Source: Dicaeum eximium
Lineage: Eukaryota > Chordata > Aves > Passeriformes > Dicaeidae
Reading direction: 5' to 3'
Assembly (NCBI GenBank): GCA_013396995.1
Contig: VWZP01010350.1
Coordinates: forward strand, 430,806 to 494,805
Length of the DNA stretch: 64,000 nt
The position numbers were made by a program, and so were the translations under genes. The notes beneath the pieces are model-generated. The model was not told where the DNA came from. It searched no databases and saw only the letters and a list, made by a program, of their open reading frames with translations. Position 1 is the first letter of the stretch, and every line of letters begins with the position of its first letter. This document shows, in pieces, positions 25,901-37,743 of the stretch.

Positions 25901-28900
25901 TATACCGCTAGATCATCTATCAAGCATTACCAAACAAGCCACATTATGTAGGGGGAAAAAAAAGTCATGACAATGAAAGTGAAATGGCTATGCACAAAGA
26001 GAAAAGGAGGAAAATTAAGGGTATATAGACAATCTAATTGTGGACTTATTCTTCTGTTTCAACACGCTACTATTTTACCTCTCTTTTTCTCTCCCTTTTC
26101 TTTTTTCCTCAATTCCATGTGGGTATCTCTCACACACACTTTAAATAATGAAATATATAAAATACATTTTCTAATTAAGAATTTCCCATTCTACCTAATT
26201 AGAAATAAAAAAGCAGCTGTCTTCCCTCAGATTTTATAGTGTAGTCTTTGTTTAAATCTGTTCATACACCTGGTTTCTAAAATCTAGCTAAAAAATACCC
26301 CTAACCCTATTTCCTTTGTTGAGATATTACAGTTCTCTCTGTATGTAGGAGTAGTGCTCTGTTCATCTACAACATGACACCTGGTTCTGCAATGGTTACA
26401 CAAAGATAGTTATTTATAGACCAGGGAAGCACAAACGTCCCTCCCACCTCTCCCAGTATAAGGGTCACAGAGCCCTCACCTGGTACTAGATTCAACATGA
26501 CAGGTGATAACACAGAAGTAAAAATAACTTGCCAGTATTTCCTTTGAAGTCAGACAATTACTAGTTTAAAAACAGGGATGATCTGTTCTTAATTATGGAA
26601 GATTTCAACACAACAGAACACAAACACCAGCACAAGTACTCTCCAACAAACACATATGTGTGTACACATGTAGATATGCACACACACGTTACTTACACAA
26701 GTTTATTTTGGTCAGAAACCCACATGAAGTTGAGGCTAACATCAGTTTTAATTAAAATCAGCTCAGTAAACCTGATACTGGATTTCCAGTACTAAATAGA
26801 GGCTTACAGGGCTCTAATTAGGATATAAAGGCTCTGTTCCCAGTGGAACAGATCCTCAGTAAACCCCTCTGCCAGTCCATTATCCCCAGCCCAGCATGCG
26901 TCATTGGGTGCCTCTGTCTATTTTAGCCTTATTAATGTGTTTAGGCACATCCATCAGTGAATTAGCACAAACTGGTCTAAGGTTTCAGAATGAGGGAGCC
27001 ACTTACTTCCATCACATCAGCTTTGCCTCTCACGTTCCAGGAAAATAAATACCTCAGTAGTTGCCTAAGTAAACCGCTCTAGATATGTAGCAGGTTTCAC
27101 AGTAACAGACTGCATTTCAATAACTTCATGCAGCAAAAAGGAAGGGGTTTTTAGACAGCATCTAGAAACTAAACTCAACTATTTAGGTTTTGAATTACAA
27201 GATAGACATGCTCTCAGGACAGGGGATATCTCATCCTTAAAAACATAAAGGAGTTCAGAAAAATATTTACTTTTCAAGTATCCTGTACTCTTGCTCCTGT
27301 AATTCTACAGGTAAATTACAAACATAAAACCAGACAGAGGAATCTTTAAATAACTAAGGCTTTTTTAAATCACTTTTCTTTCTCAGTATACATCTAAACA
27401 TGCATTACTCAGTTTTATTACTTATTCAGTTACCTCTGCTGTTACCCAGAAAACTTTGTTTTGACAGCATGCTAAATCAGAAGATATTTCATCATCAAAA
27501 ACTGTTATTCCTACGTTTCTATGACGTGACTATCAAACCTCATAAAGTATTTCAACATTGCTTGCAATTTGTAGCAGCATTACCAGATTAGTCATCAGGA
27601 CAAAGATTACGTTGGCTGTGCTCCAAGTGTTTATCTTAAAATGGGTAAAATACAGAAATGAAATAAATATAAGGCAGATATCGATCACTGAATCTGAATA
27701 CATTAATTTTTCTAAGGCCTGCCACAGTGCTACTGTCAGGGAATTTTACCAACTCAGTCATTCCACTTAGTCATACTATATGGACAACATCCTGACCAAG
27801 AAATTGATTACATCTGTTTGTAGAAAATCAAGACCTTAAAACCAAATCCAACAGGAAGAGGAAACTGTGAAGAGCCCATTACCTGTGCCCTGCAGTTCTG
27901 CAGGTGACCAGAGGTTAGGCACCACCAACTTAGGGCATCCACAGCTGGTAAGCTCTGCTCTAAACACTGTCTAATACAGCAGTGAAGTCACTGACTTATA
28001 TACTGATCAGAAACTGCTTTTGAACCTACCCAGGTTTAAATGGATTCAGCTGATTAGCTGGAGTCCACACCTTCTTGCACCTTTTGAGACGTTATTCAGT
28101 ATCATGGAGTGATCCTCCTCACTTGCCAAATGAAGGTTTATTACGATAGGTAAAGAAAATGTTCTGAGAGGCTTTTTTTCAAGGTCTTCTTTTATTTTAT
28201 GACAATTCCATTGTCATAATCAAGCAATCATTTTCCATATAATCAAAACACAAAGAAACCTGACATTGTGCAATCACTTCCTTTAATCTGGGAGAAAGGA
28301 GTTTGTATTGATGCTAATTGCTTTCCTTGAATCTCTTCTTGTCAACTGATCAAACAAATCTTGATCAAATAGAACACATGGAATATTACTCAGTCTTGCT
28401 TTAGCTTAGTTTAGCTTTGTAATAGAAAGTGCACCTCTTTAATACAGCCATATGCATATTATTTTTCTTTTTCCTCCCCAAAAGGTATGATAATCATGGT
28501 GGGATGATTTGGAGAACACAGAAAAGCCCAATCTATTAGACTACCCTGAAAATGAAAACCATCTGCAGAGAAGTTTATTCCAGTGAGGCCTGTTGAACCA
28601 GGAAACAAGAAAGTGTCGTTGGTTTAGGATGGTACGAAAATCTTCTGTCACAAAGGCAGTTCTTTGCATTTCTACTTATGACACAAGTTATATCTAGTAG
28701 CATAAAATCCAGCACCCTATTCTTCATGACATTATATAAATTACTTGGTAGATAAAACCCTTCCCGTTCATGGGCAATTATTTATATTTTAGCTCATGCT
28801 CATGTTTTTACATGATCCCATTATGAGTTTGTAATAGAAAGGAAAATCATGAAAACTTTTTAAGATAGTCTAGAATGTAAAGCTTTATTTTAAAAAAACA

Positions 28901-30560
28901 AAACTTCATGTTGACTGTAGTTTAACTGCTGTAGTTTTTCCAGTTTTCCAAGGCCACTTAGCAAAATAGGAGAAAATGCAAATGAAATCAGGTATTTCTG
29001 ATTTCCAGTCTGTTCTATTCACTGTTAACAAAAACTGTTAATGTTCTATTAATAGTTAATTCCTCTACTCCATTTCAAAAAGCTACCCATAGAATATTCC
29101 CTATAATTAGCTGAAATATCAGTTAAAATCTTGAAGGATCAGTAAGGAATAAATGAGTAACAGAAGTGAATAGCAAAAAAGAAAATTATCAGTTGTCATT
29201 TACATATGCCTCCATCATATTTGCAACTTTTAAAATTCATTAGTACTTGATAAGAAGTCCATTCTTACAGGAAGAACCCAAAGTGAGTACAAATTTAAAC
29301 ATTCTTCAGGAAGCTGGGGAGCTTTATGTCAGTTGAGCTTTGCCTTTTTATCAATTCTAAGAATAACACTCAACAAAGCATTCAGACAGGGAAAAAGGAA
29401 CAATAACTGAAGTGTTTCTCTAGCTGCAGCTAACACGCAGAAGAATTGTTGAAGTGTTGGATAGATCCGATCAATATAAATACTCTATTTACTGCTGTGA
29501 AGCAGTCAAGAAAAAATGCCGTGAACATTTAATTGCTACCAAGAATCCAGAGAATCTGAGATATTAATTTTAAATATTCAATTACCTATTGAACAAAAAT
29601 CTATTAGGATGCTGTCATGAGCGTAGCGGCTGCTTGTTAACTTTCTGGCATGGCAATAAAACTTGGGCAATGAATGTAATTGTACTAGGGATCAAAGAGC
29701 TGAGCTCCTACTGAGAAGCAAGTGTATACACTGCCAATATTTCATCATTCAGAGTCACTTTGCCTCCTCTACCTAATATGAAAGCTATAAAAACAAAACC
29801 AAAAATCCCCTCAAACTGTTATTGTTAAAGCCAAAAACTAATTAGTCATTGCTTCCCAAAGTGTTATGTGAAAAGTCTCTAGAAATAATGGGCTGCATTC
29901 TCAAATTTTATAGGTTTACTGAGTCTAGTGTTCTCTGGTATTTCCTGTTTCCCTTGCTAGGGAAGATTGAGTCAAGTTTACAAGTCATCTTGAGAAACAC
30001 GCAAACTTTTCAATAAAGGCAATAATCTGTAGATTTATAAAGCATACAGTTAAAATAAAGGCATGGGTGGTAAACAAAGACAATAGCAAGAGCTTTTCTA
30101 TTGTTTTTAGAACTAAAATTCCCAGCATCTTAAACATTTTAGCAGCCTATGATTTGCCATTTCAGTAAGCTTTGGTGATGCACTTCTGTTTTTCTACTTA
30201 AAATATCTGAGCTTGAAAGCCTAAATACATCATATTACAGCAGGGGGGAAAGAAAAAAAATATAACACACCCATTTACGTCTAGAATACTATTTCTGTAT
30301 GTTAATGTATACATATGATAACAGCTATAGCTGCTGACAATATGGGAAACAATGAACAGCTTTCCCTCCCTTCCCCTGTGAGACATTTCAGCAGATCTCA
30401 AAACATGACATATATAAAGAATTCGATAGATCCTTGAAACGCCTACATATGTTACTTTTCCAAGCTATGAACAGTGCTCCGAACTATTAGCAATGAGGAA
30501 TCACCCTATTTCTTGGTAGCTTTACCTACAATGAACATGGGGTTAAATGTCATGACCCTT
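22966..30560. other. Non-coding DNA, no gene recognised
   Basis: No repeat family or exon was recognised with confidence. A possible tiny CR1 3' scrap ('acctctagaggcctcttcca') lies at about 23851-23870. The part 24300-25400 is less AT-rich than its surroundings, with a few CpGs and E-box words. Blocks at 26800-26960 and 29600-29715 are compositionally complex (see findings). Confidence 0.6.
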
Positions 30561-30660
30561 GATCAAAGTCCCAAGATGATGATTCAGGCCCCTGGCCCCA
30601 TTACAGTTAATGGAAGTTCTGCTATTGACTTTATTATGTCAGGACTTCAACTCCTGAGAT
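30561..30660. repeat. Possible relic of an ancient amniote interspersed repeat
   Basis: The words 'gattcaggcccctgg', 'ccattacagttaatggaag' and 'ttctgctattgacttt' resemble the recurrent phrase 'ATTCAGGCCC..CCATTGA.GTCAATGGAAGTTTTGCCATTGACTT', which I know from old LINE-derived repeats of turtles, crocodilians and birds. The match is from memory and imperfect, and the family cannot be named with certainty. A similar phrase ('tttcactgatgccagtgga') occurs at about 46330-46349. Confidence 0.35.
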
Positions 30661-33600
30661 CAGTCATTTGTCCCAAACATTTATCACCTTGTTTCTGTTT
30701 TACAGCAGAACTAAAAGCATGTCCAGAGCTGCAGCTGCAGCTGTAATGTGATCAAACATTGCTTTGGTGAGCACCCAAAAGAGAAAAATACCATCTTTCA
30801 GAAAAACAATTCCTAGATCACCCCCTGAATTTGAACACAATCCCAAGCCATTTTCACTTATGACATCTAACAGCATCACAGCCCAAATGTGTTTTGATGG
30901 TATTTTAGTTTACTTTTATTTTACACAGTCATTATGAATATAAGCTACTCAAGAAAATGTTCTCCCAACTCAAGATAAATGAAAACTCTCTCCATATCCC
31001 TGTCCAAGTGTATCTGCCACCTTTCAAGTATTGTTCTGTTCTTCATTACATCATCAAAAAGGCACAGACTCTCCAAGGACTGTGTTCAAGGAGAAAATGC
31101 TTTTGATTTACTTAATGAAGGAAATAAGTAATAATCTGTATGCTTAGCTATCATCCATATTGTTAAGTTGATAAAAATAATAACAACATGCACAGACTCT
31201 TTTTCTCCTAAATCTTATTGTGTATTCAACTCACACAAGCATAAGGTACTGGAAGTCTAGAGGACTCTACTGCCTCTTATGGCAATGTGACAGAAGCAGC
31301 AGGATTGGTACTGAACAAAAAGTTAGATGAAAAGAGGAGAAGAAAGCTGGGCAGTTGACCTGATCTAAGCCCAAAAGATATCTGTTAGCAAGGCAGAAAT
31401 TTATGCTTTGTTTTTTTTTCTTACCGCTGTGATTTTTTCTTTTTTTTTGTATTTGCTGACAAACTGCACAAAAAGTACCTGGAGTTAGTAAACTTGTAAT
31501 GCTCTGGTTAAAAACAGATTTTCTGCAGTTAACCTCTGCATTGCAAATATGTTTTTACACTCCAAGTTAAACTCCAGTTTTTAATGAACTAACCTTGGCC
31601 TTAAGACACCATTAGAACATGCTTAGTCTCACCAATTACATATAATGTATTTTACATGCATGATACTCTTAGGTAAACTGATAAAAGCTAGAGCTCTAAA
31701 TTTATCTCTGGCTGATGTTAATTTCTTAAGAAATGGACACATCTGGATGCAAATGAGGGACATCAGCTGAAGTCCTCTTGTACACAGTTCCCACAGACAA
31801 AGTAGAACTTGCTCCCTAATCAGAGCTGCCTCCATTCAGTGATCTGACATAATTTGTGCAGTCTCATAATAGGTGACAGAAAGGGAGAAAGACATAAAAT
31901 GCCTATATATCGTTTTTTAGCACCTGGGTTTTCAACATGCATAAAAATGAGAAAATATTTTTTAGAAGTTAAATCCAAGATACCTGTTTTGAATCAACTG
32001 CTGTGTTCTGAGATTACCGGACTGAAAAGCTAAATAGGAATATTATTTTAAAATGCTTCAGCAGCTGAAATCTGTAATTTAGTAAATTTCTTTACACTCA
32101 CCCAGTAGTTCTGCACTATAAAGTTACTTTCAAATTTATGCCAATGTACTTCTAGCAACAAATCTCCACCGCTGACCATTTATTTGACCTCTTTCTAGCA
32201 CATATCATGTTATAACACTGAAATTCTTTATGCTCCTAAAAATAGCAATGCAGAGATTCTGAAATGATTAATGATAGTTAGGACTGCTGAGCTCAATGTA
32301 GAAAAATAAAATAGAGTATACAGCCATCCATCTCCCGAAACCTGGAAGATTACTTTTCCTGTTCTGGGGTGAGGATATTAAATTTCCTAAGAGCTCTCAT
32401 CTTACAAGATTGTCAGAATGTCAGTGGCTTTATCCAGCATTTGTTCTAACATATAATATTGTACATAACTGCCTTGAGGTGCCAAAATACAGGCAGAAAT
32501 TGAAGGGTGGTTTTCTAAAGATATAAATAGGAATGCCAGACATGAGTTTATTATGAAAACTTGAGACTCTTAAGACTCAGGAGATCTCCATCACAGCCAT
32601 GCTCTTGCAAAGCATTCTTCTGCTTAAAGTACTGAGAGATCCTTTACCTTTCCACAGAGGACTACAGCCCAATCTGCTTGAAAAAAATCTCATTAAAGAC
32701 TAGACTGCTACAGTACGTGGGTGGAATTTTTTACTTCCTTCATTGAGCTACCAGTGTTTCTTAATGAATTGCATAGAATTAAAACACTGATCTCTGAGAG
32801 TCAGTATATGAGTATGTGTTCTGCTGGTAACTTTGCACTGTCAGATAATTAAAGGGGTGAAAGCAAAGCAATATGAGTTACAGCGATATTGCCATAGAGT
32901 TTCATATACATTATTTTGCAGGGTGACCATAAATCTCATCAAATGCCTCCACAAGATAGCAGAAAGATGAGGTAGGCACATTCAGAGTGTGATTCAGACC
33001 ACCAGTTTCAATTGAGTAGTGTAGGAAAACATGGCAGACTATCCTGGAGCAGATGGCTGATTTTTAAATGGTTAAAGTGATGCAAGTTTAATTGCGCTCT
33101 GTGCATCTTAATGCCACTTTTTTCACTCATTCTTCTGACTCAGAAGACAAAATCCTGCTTTCTAACCATATTAAAAACAAAACTGGCTACTGGTAAAGAT
33201 GTTACAAGAATATATGCCCAATTCATTTAGACTGAGTCTACCCCAGTGATGAGCTGCAAGCCAGCTGTGTCTTACCCACTCCAGTTTCTCAAAGAAGAGA
33301 ATCACTACCCTCCATTTCCAGCACTTAAGCAGAGGGGGGAATAGTGAACAGCATGGACAGCAAAAATGTTTCCTACCCCTTGGAGGGATAAGCAGATGTA
33401 AAAATTGAGACACAGAACCTGCTGTGCACACACCTCTCATGCATCAAAGGACAAAACAGAGGAGACAGAAAGCCCTCTCTCAGACTGTCATTATTTTTCC
33501 CCTGGTCCCCCAGTATTGCAGTCCATCATGTAGAAATAGCACAGTTCATTATGAACAGGATGAAATCACCTGACAAAGGAGCCAAGAACTTCGTTCACAG

Positions 33601-33760
33601 CCCATTTAAATTCACAGCACTGAGATGTGAAACAAGAAGAGTAATTTCTCTATGGGTACGAAGAAACAAAAGCATTCAGGACTTGATGTTGAAAACTTAA
33701 ACAGCAAAACAAATCAGGGAAACACGCCAGGATTTTTGATGTGTGGCAGCACATGAAGTT

Positions 33761-33849
33761 CTCTTTCATTACAAATTTGCTTGGTGTTCATTGCTGGTAA
33801 TGTGCAGGTGTCATTACACTTGCCTAAGAGCTTTTTTGTAATGAAGGAG
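33761..33849. promoter_or_regulatory. Candidate cis-element: alternating CATTAC/GTAATG array in an inverted repeat
   Basis: Four perfect copies of one hexamer occur in 77 bases in strictly alternating orientation: CATTAC at 33767, GTAATG at 33797, CATTAC at 33812 and GTAATG at 33838. The outer two lie in 20-base inverted-repeat arms (33761-33780 and 33830-33849; 16 of 20 pairs match). The inner two form a palindrome around 'tgcaggtgt'. About 0.04 copies would be expected by chance in this length. TAAT-core sites are typical of homeodomain proteins, so an enhancer role is plausible, but this is inference and no factor can be named. Confidence 0.35.
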
Positions 33850-35612
33850 TGATTTTACATACTACTGAAATTATAATGCTGCTCCTGAAAGCAACCTGAA
33901 GGACAACAAGCCGAAAGCTATTATTGAAAGAACAAGATACAAATGTGTTCTTTCTTCATAGTCTATGCAGCCATTTATCATTCAAGGAGGAAATTTTACT
34001 ACATTTATAAGGATTTTAATGGATTTATAAGGATCCTAGATCTATCAACTACTGTTCCAACATCAACCATATTTGAAATTCTCAACATTTCTTTTACAGA
34101 CCTTATAATTTCAACATATATTAAGTGAAAGCAAGTGTAGATGGAATACATGTTTCTTTTACTAGACCCATATTGGTTGAACTCAAATAACAAAGATAAT
34201 TCATTTTCACTTATTATTTGTTTGATAATTACCTAAAGTGATTCAATAAATTATAAATTTAAGGCTTATTTTAAAGTTCTTTTATAAATTTGAAATTGCA
34301 TTGATAATTAATTATTAAGTCAGTCAAGTTTTAGGTGCATTTTCATGGCTTTTATAATAATTCAAAATGGAATAAATTAAACTCTTGTAGCTTTTCAAAT
34401 ACAGAGATAGCAAATACAATTATTGGAAATGCTCCTAAGCACCTTTATGCATATAAGCAGTGCCTTTGAGTTCTATTTATGGAAGTGTTTTCTGGAATGA
34501 GGCCCTATGGAATAAATGTGAAAGTGGTAGTCTATTTTCTAGTATTAAATATAGCTAAGGAGTGTCTAGTTTTTGAATAGCCATGTTATTCTTTCTGTCT
34601 ATGAAAGCCAGTGCTTTGTTGGTGGCACACTTTGAAATTTCTGGAACCCGTTCATGTAATATTGGGAGTTGTTCTTATATTTATGCCATGAAAAGTATGT
34701 AATTTCTTTCTGAAGAAAAAGCATCACACTCAAATTTCTATTTGCTTGAAGAAACACATACCTGTAGGGTCATCCTTGCAACTTATCTTTTTGTTTCAAG
34801 ATAATTCTTTGTAGTTTTGTACCCTGATGGTGTTTCACAAGCATATTATTCGGCATTGAGATGTTGGTTTCCTTATTTTTTAATATTTTTAACTGTACTC
34901 CTTGCACGTGCTTTTCTGAAGATCACAGAGCAAGAAAAAACATGTAGATATATTTTGTACAGATTCTTTGTGCTCATGCATGAGAACTGTCCTTACAATA
35001 CAGTGACAGCTCACAGATATGTTTCAATATTTTTTTTTTCTTTTTGGTTTGTAGCCATTGAATTTTAAATTACTAAGTAACATTAAAATCATGAGAACAG
35101 AATATTAATCTTGCATTTGAATTTGAATGAGAGAAAAGCTATGCTTTATAAAGAAAGCTATTTTTAAATATAAATTATCTTTTGTTTTGTTGTTGTTTTG
35201 AAAGGGTATTTGGAGACACACAGTTTAAGTCCTTGCTGCATTTAAAATAATAAAAATTTTGAAAAGAAGAGAAAGATCAAGATCTTTTCTATAACCAAAA
35301 TGTCTTCATATTTCCATCAAAATATTCTTATTTCATTCTGGAATTTCCATTCTTCACATTCGAGGTTACTGTTTCCAATATTCATCATCAGAATTCCAGT
35401 AAAGACAAAAAGGAACAAACTCAATTTCACAGTTGGTCCAGTGACATGAAGAGTTTTCCCAGCAAGAAACTTCCTGTGACGCCCTCTATAGTGGGATCAG
35501 AAAAGTGAATGAATTCATGGAAGTTATGATGGGCAGAGTGATGTGTAAAAACAACAACCAGGATGTGAAGTTTTCATGTTAGGATTGTTGGTGTTTACTG
35601 CAATGTAACACT

Positions 35613-35706
35613 TGTAATTACATGTAATACTTATAAATACATGTAATTACATGTAATAATTGTAATAAGAAGGAATAATAAATAACAAGCATGTAATAAG
35701 AAGGAA
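35613..35706. repeat. Imperfect tandem repeat with an 18-bp perfect palindrome
   Basis: The word 'tgtaattacatgtaata' occurs perfectly at 35613-35629 and 35642-35658 (period 29). 'tgtaataagaaggaa' occurs at 35661-35675 and 35692-35706 (period 31). The second copy sits in the perfect palindrome TACATGTAATTACATGTA at 35638-35655. It appears to be a local AT-rich minisatellite-like array of about three degenerate units. Confidence 0.88.
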
Positions 35707-36771
35707 ATACATGTACAAATCCCATGATTTTTTACAAAAAAGGTTGTCCTGATAGGTGTGTATGTTTATCTAGACATGTTTGAAATACTTTTTCTGACTT
35801 TGAAGACATCTTTCCTATTGGAGAAGACAAAACCAAATACTGATACTTCTCTCATCTGAATTTCTTTTTGCCAGGAAACCTGGGGTGCTTTCAGACCCAA
35901 AAAATCCTGAAGGCCAATGCACTGCAGTGAAAAAGAGATCCTTGGGAGTCCTCTCCTTTGGGGAGATCCTGCCCTAAGTTTCAGAAATTGATAAATTTAG
36001 ATGGGACAGGCATTTTAAAGCTCAGGGCTGTCTTGCTTCCTGGTGCACCTCTTCACATCCTGTGTTCTGCAAAAGGGGCTGTGCAGCCCCAGCACTAACA
36101 CAACAAAACAAGAACATTCTAAAAATCCAAGCATAAACCTCTACAGCCTTTGCCAGTAAACACACACCTGTCCCCTGAAGTTGGGCTAATATTGGCAAGG
36201 CCACTGTGGTCTTTGTGAACTATTCCAAAGAAGCCTCCATATGTCTTGGTCTTGACACCAGGAACAAAATTAATATTAGAAAATAACAAAACCAGTACTC
36301 TCAAGAAAAATATGTTCCCACTGAATACCTATGCTACATAATAGAGGAAATATCTCTAAGGATATTTACCTTAGATGAAGAGAAATCTATCAGCCATATA
36401 CTAGATAAAATGAAATTGTGAGTGGAAAAAACAGGATGCATATCTTTGTTCTATTTTAATTAGAATCTGTATATCTGACTGAATGTAACAGTAATTTAAT
36501 TAAACACCGTGCAACAGACACAAAACTATCTCTTAATAGGAAACCATTGCTATTAAACAATATTAAGAAACAGTATTTTATATAAAAGAGGTCTAGTAAG
36601 GTCCTTGCAAATGCTATTCACTATTTTTATCCTTCATTAACACTTCAAGTGATGTAAAATCTCAATTACAAAGCTGAATGAGGCATTAAGACTGTTCATT
36701 TAAAGCAGAACAAAATAGTTTCTAAAATCATCAGCTCAAGAAGTAGATAAGGTCGTCTTTGGGCAACTTTG

Positions 36772-37743
36772 GGCTTTGAAGAAGCCTCTAATTGCCATGT
36801 CTCAACCCTCAAGGGGGAGGACTTTAACCACCTGGAATCTGCTGGAAGGACAGCAGAGGAGAGCACAAGCAATCAGGAAGTTTCTGGAGGGCACTGCTGG
36901 GCACTTGTTAACACAGGCGACTGATGAATGGACAAAGGCAGGTGCTCTGCTGGACCTCATACTTAAAACAAGGTCAGGAAGGTGAAGATCATGGGCAACC
37001 TTGGCTACAGTGACCCTGAAATCATGGAGTTTAGGAAGGAGGGCCACTAGGACCACTAGAAAAGTCTAGAGCAAAGGCTGACCAACCCTAGAAGAGGACC
37101 GGGTTAAGGAAAGGTCAAACATTACCATAAGACCTGATAGGATCTGATAGACCCAGGAGCTCTGAGGGAGGTGGACAGAGCTGAGGGAGGAGATCCTTTC
37201 ACTCTGCTCCACATTGGCGAGACATGTCTGGAAGACTGTGTCCAGTTCTGGGGATAAAGAAAGTTCCTCAGTATGGGAGAGACAGGGACACACTGGAGTA
37301 AGTCCAGCAGCAGTCTACGAAGGACCTGGAGCCTCTCCTGTGAGAGACAGAGATCTGGGACTGTCCAGCCAGGAGATGAGATGCCTCAGGGGAAACATGA
37401 ATGTCTGCAAAAGTCTGACAACACAGGGATGGTGTTGTCAAGATGGAGATGGACTCTTCTCAGTAGTAGCAGTGAAAGGACAATGAGCACAAATTAAGTA
37501 GAGGAAGTTCCATTTAAAGAGAAGGATACACTTTTTTTTTTCCTGCCAGGGTGGCCAAACAGTGGAACATGGTGCCCCACAGAGGTTATTAAGTCCCCAC
37601 CTCTGGACATGTTCAAGACCTTATTTGACTTGGCCCAGACCAACCTCTGGTAGCCAGCCATTCTCTGAGCAGGGAGGTGGGAGTATATGATCTCCAGAGG
37701 CTCTTTCCAAGCTCAACAGTTTCATGATTTTGTGACTCTGTGA
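36772..37743 (+). mobile_element. CR1 LINE with internal deletion of the reverse-transcriptase core
   Basis: Three CR1 parts occur in the correct order on the plus strand. At 36800-37040 lies endonuclease-side ORF2 sequence ('gaggactttaaccacctgga', 'ggtgctctgctggacctcat', then words like 'CTTGGCTACAGTGACC'). At about 37108-37180 is sequence from the start of the RT region ('gggttaaggaaaggtc', 'gagctctgagggaggt'). From about 37190 it jumps to the RT C-terminal and 3' UTR series ('tctggaagactgtgtccag', 'ctgtccagccaggagatgag', 'gtggccaaacagtggaaca'). The 3' end is 'tgatctccagaggctcttt' and then 'gtgactctgtga' at 37743. The RT palm is missing between about 37180 and 37190. The copy is strongly diverged and non-functional. 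The 5' boundary is approximate. Confidence 0.9.
36776..37040 (+). pseudogene. CR1 ORF2 endonuclease-side remnant
   Basis: In the frame opening at 36776 the translation keeps 'IRKFLEGTAGHLLTQATDE' and 'GALLDLIL'. These fit the CR1 ORF2p segment just after the endonuclease core ('RFLE..DNFLTQ....PTR..ALLDLLLTN'). Beyond the stop at 36985, CR1 similarity continues at DNA level ('gggcaaccttggctacagt', 'tggagtttaggaaggag'; CR1 has 'GGCAGCCTTGGCTGCAGTGACCATGAGATGGTGGAGTT'). The frame is truncated on both sides, and the catalytic N-terminal endonuclease residues are not present. It is a dead fragment. Confidence 0.8.

Larger units (their letters stand above)
30661..36771. other. Non-coding AT-rich DNA, no gene recognised
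   Basis: Unique AT-rich sequence with a motif array at 33761-33849 and a palindromic tandem repeat at 35613-35706, both listed separately. Open frames at 30.4-36.3 kb are short and resemble nothing known. No CR1 was recognised. Confidence 0.65.

Noticed and set aside
26296..26308. Telomere-like 'cccctaaccctat' (and similar words near 39790 and 63775)
   Set aside because: Only one or two degenerate units each, with no array; chance in AC-containing DNA.
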